Source: Actinomycetota bacterium
GTDB taxonomy: Bacteria; Actinomycetota; Acidimicrobiia; Spongiisociales; UBA5794
Assembly: GCA_003648875.1 (NCBI GenBank)
Contig: QMQC01000019.1
Coordinates: 1-12,957, forward strand
Direction of reading: 5' to 3'
Length of the DNA: 12,957 nt
How positions within the stretch are numbered: position 1 is the first letter of the stretch; every line of letters begins with the position of its first letter. The notes beneath the pieces were generated by a model, which saw nothing but the letters and a program-made list of their open reading frames with translations, did not search any database and was not told the DNA's origin. Positions 1 to 5,455 of the stretch are shown in pieces. The position numbers and the translations under genes were made by a program.

Positions 1-549
1 ACCGTTGGTATCTCACTTCTGGTTGCTCTGCGGGCATCGGGGTACCCGAGGCGATGGCAACGTGTTGCCGACATCGTCATAGGCTTCACCCTTGTCTCAT
101 CGATCCTGTTTTCGGTTCTGTCCCGATTCGTTGACCTGGCTGATTCGCTCGCGATGGGTCGTCCCAGCCTGATATGGGTGCTCATCGCGATCCTGTCGCC
201 CATCGTCGTCCTTCGCCGGGTGCTGTCCCAGTCGGTCGTCACCTTCGAGACGCTGTTCGGAGCATTGTCGGTTTACCTGCTCCTCGCCGTTGCATTCAAC
301 TACGTGTTCCTGGAAGTGCAGCGCTTCGGGTCGACTCCGTTCTTCGGTGTTCAGGAATCGACATCGAGCTTCATGTATTTCTCGCTCGTGACCATCACGA
401 CCGTCGGGTACGGTGATCTGGCCGCAGCATCGGATCTCGGGCGATTCCTGGCAACCTCAGAGGCGATCATCGGGCAGGTGTTTCTCGTCACGATCGTCGC
501 ACGGCTCGTGAGTGTGTACTCGCGTCCATCCGCCCAGCCTGACTCGTGA
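1..549 (+). CDS. Potassium-channel-like membrane protein (Ion_trans_2 type), 5' end outside window
   Basis: The frame is open from base 1 to the TGA at 547-549, so the gene begins upstream; the ATG at 154 lies inside it and would cut off a membrane segment. The visible 182 residues hold hydrophobic stretches around residues 20-42, 57-73 and 80-104, then a pore loop with the potassium selectivity filter TVGYGD (codons at about 400-417), then a last helix ending in SVYSRP. This order (TM, pore loop, TM at the C-terminus) is that of the Ion_trans_2 family of bacterial K+ channels, which let K+ cross the cytoplasmic membrane. No RCK/TrkA-N regulatory domain follows; the protein stops shortly after the last helix. 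The number of helices before the pore and any voltage sensor cannot be judged because the N-terminus is missing. The identity of the filter is clear; gating is unknown. Confidence 0.85.
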   Translation, partial: TVGISLLVALRASGYPRRWQRVADIVIGFTLVSSILFSVLSRFVDLADSLAMGRPSLIWVLIAILSPIVVLRRVLSQSVVTFETLFGALSVYLLLAVAFNYVFLEVQRFGSTPFFGVQESTSSFMYFSLVTITTVGYGDLAAASDLGRFLATSEAIIGQVFLVTIVARLVSVYSRPSAQPDS

Positions 550-594
550 TGGTGTCATCAGCCAACCGGAATTAGAGTGGCCCGGTAACCGATC

Positions 595-599
595 GGGAG
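595..599 (+). promoter_or_regulatory. Shine-Dalgarno site that fixes the deoD start
   Basis: GGGAG ends five bases before the ATG at 605. It supports 605 rather than the in-frame start at 512, which would overlap the channel gene. Confidence 0.7.
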
Positions 600-604
600 A
601 CACA

Positions 605-1324
605 ATGCGGATCACCCCCCACATCTCTGCAGCCGAGGGCGACATCGCTGAAGCCATCTTGCTTCCCGGCGATCCGTTGCGGGCAAAATTCATCGCCGAA
701 ACGTTTCTTGAGGATGCCAGAGAAGTCACAAGCGTCCGCGGCATGCTCGGATTCACCGGCACATACAAGGGCATGTCGGTGTCGACGATGGGTACGGGGA
801 TGGGGATTCCGTCCGCGTCGATATACATCACAGAGCTCATCCGGTTCTACGGGGTGAAACGTCTCGTCCGTGTCGGATCGTGTGGCGGCTTGACGGCGGA
901 CGTTCCAATGCGAGGGATCATCCTTGCATCGGGTGCCTGTACGGATTCAATGGTGAACCGTGCAAGGTACGGCGGCTGGGACTTCGCTGCAGTCGCGGAC
1001 TACGGGCTTCTCTCGGCTACCGCAGGTGCGGCCCATGCGGCTGGTCTTGAAGTGCACGTCGGCAATGTTCACTCGTCTGACAGTTTCTACAACCCCGTCC
1101 CGAACGCACTCGAGATCTGGCAGCGGATGAACGTACTCGCCGTCGAAATGGAGGCGGCTGGTCTCTACGGTATCGCTGCGGAAGAAGGCGCCCGCGCTAT
1201 GTGTGTGTTGACGGTCTCAGACCATCTGGTGGCTGCAGAAGAAACGACATCGGACGAACGCGAGCGCACTTTCGGCGACATGGTCACTCTCGCCCTCGAA
1301 GGCCTGTTCGCAGACGCCAATTGA
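605..1324 (+). CDS. deoD: Purine nucleoside phosphorylase, DeoD type
   Basis: Cleaves purine (deoxy)ribonucleosides with phosphate to give free base and (deoxy)ribose-1-phosphate in the cytosol, for purine salvage. The protein has 239 residues, the length of E. coli DeoD, and can be aligned with it from memory over its whole length: TPHISA at the N-terminus, the phosphate-binding GDPLRAKFIAETFLEDARE (about 22-40), GTGMGIPSASIY (about 65-75), RVGSCGG with the phosphate-contacting Arg and Ser (about 88-95), VEMEAAGLYG (ribose site) and VSDH, whose Asp206 corresponds to the catalytic Asp204 of the hexameric enzymes. The start at 605 is chosen because of the GGGAG ribosome site and because homology begins there. 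It stands alone, 55 bases after the channel gene and convergent with the sulfur operon. No clear promoter was seen in the gap. Confidence 0.96.
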   Translation: MRITPHISAAEGDIAEAILLPGDPLRAKFIAETFLEDAREVTSVRGMLGFTGTYKGMSVSTMGTGMGIPSASIYITELIRFYGVKRLVRVGSCGGLTADVPMRGIILASGACTDSMVNRARYGGWDFAAVADYGLLSATAGAAHAAGLEVHVGNVHSSDSFYNPVPNALEIWQRMNVLAVEMEAAGLYGIAAEEGARAMCVLTVSDHLVAAEETTSDERERTFGDMVTLALEGLFADAN

Positions 1325-1355
1325 CAGTTCGCAGCCTCCGACTTCTGATTCCTTG

Positions 1356-1868
1356 CTAGATCAACATCGTTTGGGCACCATCGATGATCTCGATGAAGTC
1401 TGTGACGTTCAGAATGCCGTCGAGTTGGTCGTACATTTCCTCCTTGGTGAGGTTGAACATGTCGACAGACATCTGGCATGCCCACATCTTGCAACCCATG
1501 TCTGACAGGTGCTCGAGGAAGGACGGTACGTCGGGGATCTCAAGCTCCTCGAGTGTCTTCTTCATCTGTTTGGTCGCCATTGCCTGCATGCCGGGCAGTG
1601 GCGCAAGTGCAGCCGGCATGTGAGTCGCAGGATTGCCAACAGGTGAGAAGTGCAGGTTGCCCATGGTCTTCTTGTTGATCATGTCCATGCCCCAGAAGGT
1701 GAAGAAAATGTGCGTCTCGATGCCGTGCTCCAGGGCGCCTGACGCCATCACGAGAGCGGGGTACGCCATGTCGAGCGATCCCTTCGAACACACGAACGCG
1801 ATCTTGCGATCACTGTCCTCATCTCCGAAATCCGGAACGATTGATGGTGCTGTCTCCATGGTTGTCAT
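1356..1868 (-). CDS. DsrE2-family sulfurtransferase (DsrE/DsrF-like)
   Basis: A 170-residue soluble protein of the DsrE/F/H superfamily, DsrE2 type, often annotated as peroxiredoxin family protein. Members carry sulfane sulfur on a cysteine and pass it between sulfur-relay partners. Visible marks: FVCSKGSLDMAYPALVMA with Cys27 in the first beta-alpha unit, FFTFWGMDMI (about 55-64), and GCKMWACQMSVDM, giving a CX4C pair at Cys126 and Cys131. There is no membrane helix, so it resembles the soluble rather than the membrane-bound DsrE2 forms. The start is set by AGGAGG (1875-1880) six bases upstream; this site overlaps the stop of the preceding tusE-like gene, so the two genes are probably translated together. 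It is the last gene of the sqr operon, and its stop lies 31 bases from that of the convergent deoD. No terminator hairpin was recognised between them. Confidence 0.9.
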   Translation of the reverse strand: MTTMETAPSIVPDFGDEDSDRKIAFVCSKGSLDMAYPALVMASGALEHGIETHIFFTFWGMDMINKKTMGNLHFSPVGNPATHMPAALAPLPGMQAMATKQMKKTLEELEIPDVPSFLEHLSDMGCKMWACQMSVDMFNLTKEEMYDQLDGILNVTDFIEIIDGAQTMLI

Positions 1869-1878
1869 CGTGAGCCTC

Positions 1879-2196
1879 CTAGATGCAACCCTTGGGCTTC
1901 TGGAGCCCGGCTACATATGACATCTTGCGAGCGGGTTTCTTCGGGAAGAGCTGGAACAGGGACTTCGTGGGGATGCCGCCGATCGTGGATACCCTGCGGA
2001 GGGTCGCGGTTTCGCCCTGCTGCTGGAAGTCGGAGCGCAGGAACGTGATCACCTTCCAGTGGTCGTCCGTCAGATCCGGAATCCCGATGTTTGTTGCGAG
2101 GGTCCTGGCGAGATCCTCATCCCATTCCTCGAACTCCGTGAGGAATCCGTCATCGTCCACGTGGATCTCGCGATCCGCGATGGTTGTCACTGGCAT
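1879..2196 (-). CDS. TusE/DsrC-family sulfur carrier, single-cysteine form
   Basis: A 105-residue TusE/DsrC/DsvC-family protein. Family landmarks are DDDGFLTEFEEWDEDLA near the N-terminus, LTDDHWKVITFLR in the middle, and the C-terminal arm ending AGLQKPKGCI. DsrC proteins carry persulfide or trisulfide on a flexible C-terminal arm with two cysteines, CysA (penultimate) and CysB eleven residues earlier. Here CysA is Cys104, but the CysB position is Ser93 (in KMSYVAGL), so the protein is TusE-like: it can carry a persulfide but cannot form the internal DsrC disulfide. The ATG at 2196 is preferred over the GTG at 2199 because GGGAGG (2203-2208) is six bases from it, and because it forms a TGATG overlap with the stop of the small ORF upstream. 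It sits between sqr and dsrE2, so a role in handling sulfur released by SQR is inferred. Confidence 0.9.
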   Translation of the reverse strand: MPVTTIADREIHVDDDGFLTEFEEWDEDLARTLATNIGIPDLTDDHWKVITFLRSDFQQQGETATLRRVSTIGGIPTKSLFQLFPKKPARKMSYVAGLQKPKGCI

Positions 2197-2276
2197 CACG
2201 CACCTCCCTGGGTGTCGTTGGTGTCTGCTTCGAATCTCGCTGCCTTCGCAGTATCGATAGCGGTATCACAGGTCAT
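2196..2276 (-). CDS. Candidate 26-residue microprotein coupled to sqr and tusE-like gene
   Basis: A short ORF unlike any family I know. It fills the gap between sqr and the tusE-like gene exactly: its ATG (2274-2276) overlaps the sqr TGA as ATGA, and its TGA (2196-2198) overlaps the next ATG as TGATG. An AGGAG ribosome site lies six bases before its ATG, at 2283-2287. The peptide begins MTCDTAIDTAKAARF and ends NDTQGGA; it is hydrophilic, has one cysteine (Cys3), and its middle part could form a short helix. The last codons (CAG GGA GGT) also form the ribosome site of the tusE-like gene. It may be a real microprotein, or a translated spacer whose only job is to carry ribosomes from sqr to tusE. 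The sequence supports translation more strongly than it supports a function. Confidence 0.55.
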   Translation of the reverse strand: MTCDTAIDTAKAARFEADTNDTQGGA

Positions 2277-3508
2277 GCCGCGCTCCTGTCCTTGCCTGCC
2301 ATCATCATGTGGCTCGGCACAGGGATATCCCTGCCTGCAAGCAGCATGTTCCAGTACATCCACTTGAACGCAAGCTTGCCCCAATGGTTGATCTCGGATT
2401 CCTTCAACAACGAGAATGGGCCGAAACCCGGCACGGGGTACTTGCCGGGGAGTGGCTGAGTCTCGTAGTTGAAGTCGATGAGCATTGCCTTGTTGTATCC
2501 GGTCTCGATGTAGCAGTTCGAGTGGCCATCGAATTCCTCCTCCATGGGGAGACCCTTGACGTGATTGACGAAGTTCGGGACGAAAACGTCCATTGCGAAG
2601 TGGGCAACGGATCCAGCCTTCGATGTCGGCAGGTTGGCAGCGTCGCCAATCGCAAAGATGTTGTCGTGGTCCTTGGACAGGAAGTTGTGGTGATCCACGT
2701 TGACGTGGCGCATCTCGTCGCCTAGTCCGGCTTCATGTACGAAGTCTGCGCCCATGTTGATCGGCACTGTTACGAGCAGGTCGTAGTCGATCTCGCGCTC
2801 ATCGTACGAAACGAGCTTCTTGTTCTCAGCATCGATCCGCTCCAGATAGAAATCGGGTTCGAGCACGATCATGCGGTCCCCGAGCATCGAACCAAGGTGC
2901 TTCGCCGCAACCGGCTGCGTGAAAGCAGCATCGAGCGGTGTCACGTAGACGATCTCGATGTTGTCCCGCGTGCCCAGTTTCGTGAAGTGCGACTCTGCCA
3001 GGAGGGCGAATTCGAGCGGGGCAACGGGGCATTTGATGGGCATCTCGATGAGGTTCACGACGAGGCGCCCGCTCTCGAATTTGGCCAGCGCGTCGCGCAG
3101 CGCAACCGATCCCTCAAAGGTGTAGAAGTCGTGCACCGTCTTGCCATACTCGGGTCCGTCGAGGCCGGGTGTCTCACTCGGTGTTGGGTGGGTCCCCGTC
3201 GCGATGATGAGATATTCGTAGCCGAGTTCGGTGCCGTCGGCGAGCGTGACCTTGTTGGACTCGGGATCGAGCGTGGCGATGTTGCCAGAGACGTAGTTGA
3301 CACCCTTCGGAACGAATTCTCGCTTCGTCCTGATGACATCTTCAGGTCGATACGACCCGAACGGGATGAACAAGAAGCCGGGCTGGTAGTAGTGGATCTC
3401 GTCCTGATCAACAATGGTGATGTCCCAGGTACCGCCAAGTTTCTTGTGCAGCTTGTTCGCTGCCATGGTGCCTGCCGTTCCGGCACCGAGGATGAGTATC
3501 CGTTTCAC
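2273..3508 (-). CDS. sqr: Sulfide:quinone oxidoreductase-like flavoprotein
   Basis: A 411-residue FAD enzyme that would oxidise sulfide to sulfane sulfur and pass electrons to membrane quinone. Seen: the dinucleotide motif GAGTAG at residues 8-13, ATGTHPTPS near 103-111, a second FAD motif NIFAIGDAANLPTSKAGSVAH (283-303), and only two cysteines, Cys160 (IKCPVAPLE) and Cys332 (SNCYIETG). Their spacing of 172 equals that of the two sulfide-bridging cysteines I recall for Acidianus SQR (178/350); the third SQR cysteine is absent. There is no signal peptide; the C-terminal stretch around KLAFKWMYWNMLLAG (379-392) is suited to monotopic membrane attachment. The start is GTG, with AGAGGA (3516-3521) seven bases upstream. 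It is the first gene of the operon with the microORF, tusE-like and dsrE2 genes. A related NADH- or flavocytochrome-c-type oxidoreductase is less likely because of the cysteine pair and neighbours. Confidence 0.88.
   Translation of the reverse strand: MKRILILGAGTAGTMAANKLHKKLGGTWDITIVDQDEIHYYQPGFLFIPFGSYRPEDVIRTKREFVPKGVNYVSGNIATLDPESNKVTLADGTELGYEYLIIATGTHPTPSETPGLDGPEYGKTVHDFYTFEGSVALRDALAKFESGRLVVNLIEMPIKCPVAPLEFALLAESHFTKLGTRDNIEIVYVTPLDAAFTQPVAAKHLGSMLGDRMIVLEPDFYLERIDAENKKLVSYDEREIDYDLLVTVPINMGADFVHEAGLGDEMRHVNVDHHNFLSKDHDNIFAIGDAANLPTSKAGSVAHFAMDVFVPNFVNHVKGLPMEEEFDGHSNCYIETGYNKAMLIDFNYETQPLPGKYPVPGFGPFSLLKESEINHWGKLAFKWMYWNMLLAGRDIPVPSHMMMAGKDRSAA
2283..2287 (-). promoter_or_regulatory. 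Shine-Dalgarno site of the 26-codon ORF
   Basis: On the minus strand AGGAG, within the last codons of sqr, followed by six bases and ATG. A near-ideal site and spacing with no other start in reach, which is the main evidence that the small ORF is translated. Confidence 0.6.
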
Positions 3509-3533
3509 TTCGTGTTCCTCTCACTGACCTCAC

Positions 3534-3548
3534 TACCCCCTAGGGTAT
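3534..3548 (-). promoter_or_regulatory. Candidate CsoR/CstR-type operator overlapping sqr promoter
   Basis: The inverted repeat TACCC-N4-GGGTA (arms 3534-3538 and 3543-3547) lies 26 bases upstream of the sqr GTG. On the minus strand it reads ATACCCTAGGGGGTA, very close to the G-tract operators known for CsoR-family repressors (for example the B. subtilis copZA site, from memory). CstR members of this family sense persulfides and control sqr-containing operons. The minus-strand TACCCT (3542-3547) also fits a -10 box, so a bound repressor would block it. No sensor gene is in the window, and no good -35 box was found. Confidence 0.55.
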
Positions 3549-3634
3549 CCCATTCTCGGTCTAATGCATAGTCAGTAAGTGAGGGAATAGGGATTTGTGT
3601 GTGACTCGCAACCAACGACTTGCAGCCGGCCGTC

Positions 3635-3640
3635 TACCCT
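3635..3640 (+). promoter_or_regulatory. Possible -10 box upstream of trmH-like gene
   Basis: TACCCT, six bases before an ATG at 3647, the arrangement of a leaderless start. That ATG opens a 16-codon frame (3647-3697, starting MSGTIPITHD), not the methylase frame. The TGA at 3695-3697 is followed four bases later by an in-frame methylase ATG at 3702. No -35 match seen. Confidence 0.35.
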
Positions 3641-3671
3641 GATGTCATGTCCGGAACCATCCCGATCACGC

Positions 3672-4442
3672 ATGACGTCGTCCGCTGCCTCGCCTGAGGA
3701 GATGCGTGCGCTGATCGCTGGGCGTCGTACCGACGATCCGAGTTGGTTCGAATATGGAGGCAAGACCCTCGAGCCCCACGACATCGTTCGCCTCCTCTCC
3801 GAGTACGTGACGGAGCGCCGCAAGCGCGAGATAGAGGGCGTCCTCGACAGTCGAACGCTCAATGTCGCTGCCGTCGTGGACGGCATGGTTGACCTCGGCA
3901 ACGTCTCTGCCATCATGCGATCAGCAGAGGCCTTCGGCGTCCAGGCGGTCCACGCCATCGACACATCTGATGCCTTCAAGCGGTCCAGACGGACCACGCG
4001 GGGCGCAGACAAGTGGATCGATCGGTACCGGTGGGAGCAAGCATCGGCCTGCTTCGACCATCTCCGCGAAGGCGGATACGGGATTCTCGCTGCGGTTGCG
4101 AACCTGGATGCAACACCGATCGACGAGGCAGATCTGACATCCAGGGTGGCTGTGGTCTTCGGAAACGAGCGCCAGGGCATTTCGAGTGATGCGTTTCGAC
4201 TCGTTGATGGGGCGATCCGGATCCCAATGGAGGGATTCGTCGAGAGCCTCAACGTGTCCGTGGCGGCGTCGATAGTGCTCCACGAGATTCACCGTCAAAG
4301 GGTCGCGAAGTATGGCCGGAACGGTGATCTGACTCCTGGGCTGAGGGACCGCATCCGGGCGGTTTGGTATCTCAAATCTGTCCGCGAGTCCGAGGCGATT
4401 GTGTACAGATCAGCGGCGATGGATCACAGGGCACAAACCTAG
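3672..4442 (+). CDS. SpoU/TrmH-family RNA 2'-O-ribose methyltransferase
   Basis: A SPOUT-fold enzyme that methylates ribose 2'-O in RNA with S-adenosylmethionine. All three SpoU motifs are present: motif 1 LGNVSAIMRSAEAFGV (Asn77 and catalytic Arg83), motif 2 VVFGNERQGIS (about 161-171), motif 3 IPMEGFVESLNVSVAASIVLHE (184-205), which together make the knotted cofactor site. The C-terminal tail with LTPGLRDRIRAVWYLKS resembles the end of TrmH, which makes Gm18 in tRNA, so tRNA Gm18 is the likeliest target; an rRNA target is possible. The start is uncertain: the frame is open from GTG 3597 with ATGs at 3642, 3672 and 3702, none with a good ribosome site. I chose 3672 (256 residues). Domain homology begins only near TERRKREIEGVL, so all starts keep the catalytic part. 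Its stop shares CTAG with the convergent gene. Confidence 0.88.
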   Translation: MTSSAASPEEMRALIAGRRTDDPSWFEYGGKTLEPHDIVRLLSEYVTERRKREIEGVLDSRTLNVAAVVDGMVDLGNVSAIMRSAEAFGVQAVHAIDTSDAFKRSRRTTRGADKWIDRYRWEQASACFDHLREGGYGILAAVANLDATPIDEADLTSRVAVVFGNERQGISSDAFRLVDGAIRIPMEGFVESLNVSVAASIVLHEIHRQRVAKYGRNGDLTPGLRDRIRAVWYLKSVRESEAIVYRSAAMDHRAQT

Positions 4443-5428
4443 TCCTCGATCGACTGTCGTTTGACCATGTGGATCTCGGGGTTGGCACCTTCGCTGGTCG
4501 TCCAGTACGAGAGCTCAGCATCGAAGGTGATCGCCTCGCCCTGTCGCTCTTCGGGCGACGGGGCTTTGCACGGTTCACTCTTCAGCATGTCAGAGACGGA
4601 TACCTTCGTGTCGCGGTGCCACATCCACACGGTTTCGTATCCGCGCAGGACGAGTGTGGTCCCATCAGGGCTCATGTCAGCTCCGGAAACCTCCGCGCCG
4701 AGAAACAGAGTGGAAACGATCTCGAGATCCGCTGGCCCATCGGCCGGTTCGAGTGAGCCCTTGAACACGAAGGCCTCATCCCGACCCTTGGTCACCAGAT
4801 ACAGGGCCGGTTCCACCGGGTCGACGAAGAGTGCTTCGGCGTTGTGGGTGCCTTCCGGGTATCGGTATGTGAACGGTGTCGATCCACTGAACTCACCATC
4901 GGAATCGGTGGGAACCGCATCGAGAACTCGATACACGGTGATCAACCCGTCCCTTATGCCGAAATTGTCACCGATATCGCCCACATAGAGATAGAAGCCT
5001 TCACCGTCCGGCCCCGGCCCGGCGGACATGTCCTCCCAGTCGAGAGCGAATGCACCGGGTACCTCGTAGCTGCCGAGATCCTCGCCTGCGGTGGTGAACG
5101 CATACACCGTCGCCGTTCCTCGCGAGTCATTGTGGGACCACAGAACTCCGGGTGTTGTGCGGCTTGCAGCGAGTCCTGACGCTTCGACGAGATCAGGTGA
5201 TGTCACTACTCCTGAGGGCACGATGTCCGTGTAGAAGTCGCAAACGGCGATACCGGTCGGTAGCGCGATGGTTGTGGTTTCGGGGACCGAAGTCGTCGAA
5301 CTGGACTGATCGGTCACCAGTGTCGTGGTTGGCTCAGTCGACGTTTCCTCGCTCGAATCACGAAGAACGAAGGCGATCACGACGACGACTGCGGTGATCG
5401 TGATCAAGGTCAGTGTCGATCTGTGCAT
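4439..5428 (-). CDS. Exported beta-propeller-like protein of unknown function
   Basis: A 329-residue protein with an N-terminal hydrophobic helix (about residues 6-22) ending in VLRDSSEE, with no lipobox cysteine, so a membrane anchor or uncleaved signal is likelier than a lipoprotein. A Ser/Thr-rich linker follows (about 27-57, many TTT and SSS runs). The rest, from about residue 60, has the short strands and Gly/Asp turns of a beta-propeller: LWSHNDSRGTATVYAF, DWEDMSAGPGPDG, YLYVGDIGDN, DMSPDGTTLVLRGYE. The HNDS, DWED and GDIGDN blocks recur in uncharacterised exported propellers; I cannot name a substrate or activity. A TATCCT box lies six bases before the ATG and no ribosome site is visible, pointing to a leaderless mRNA. 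It starts 27 bases after the stop of the M20 peptidase gene on the same strand, so co-transcription is also possible. Confidence 0.8.
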   Translation of the reverse strand: MHRSTLTLITITAVVVVIAFVLRDSSEETSTEPTTTLVTDQSSSTTSVPETTTIALPTGIAVCDFYTDIVPSGVVTSPDLVEASGLAASRTTPGVLWSHNDSRGTATVYAFTTAGEDLGSYEVPGAFALDWEDMSAGPGPDGEGFYLYVGDIGDNFGIRDGLITVYRVLDAVPTDSDGEFSGSTPFTYRYPEGTHNAEALFVDPVEPALYLVTKGRDEAFVFKGSLEPADGPADLEIVSTLFLGAEVSGADMSPDGTTLVLRGYETVWMWHRDTKVSVSDMLKSEPCKAPSPEERQGEAITFDAELSYWTTSEGANPEIHMVKRQSIED

Positions 5429-5434
5429 CGAAGC

Positions 5435-5440
5435 AGGATA
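5435..5440 (-). promoter_or_regulatory. Leaderless -10 box for beta-propeller gene
   Basis: TATCCT on the minus strand, then six bases (GCTTCG), then ATG at 5428, which puts the predicted transcription start on the A of the start codon. No convincing -35. Confidence 0.45.
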
Positions 5441-5455
5441 TCGACGCGCCAGAGG

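Noticed and set aside
1325..1355. Possible bidirectional terminator between deoD and dsrE2
   Set aside because: No stem-loop with T-run found on either strand in the 31-base gap.
2735..3571. Long open frame (278 codons) on the plus strand antisense to sqr
   Set aside because: Arises from codon bias of sqr on the opposite strand; no ribosome site, no recognisable domain, and sqr itself is certain.
3572..4252. 226-codon frame on the minus strand antisense to the trmH-like gene
   Set aside because: Ser/Arg-rich shadow composition; the opposite strand carries all three SpoU motifs.
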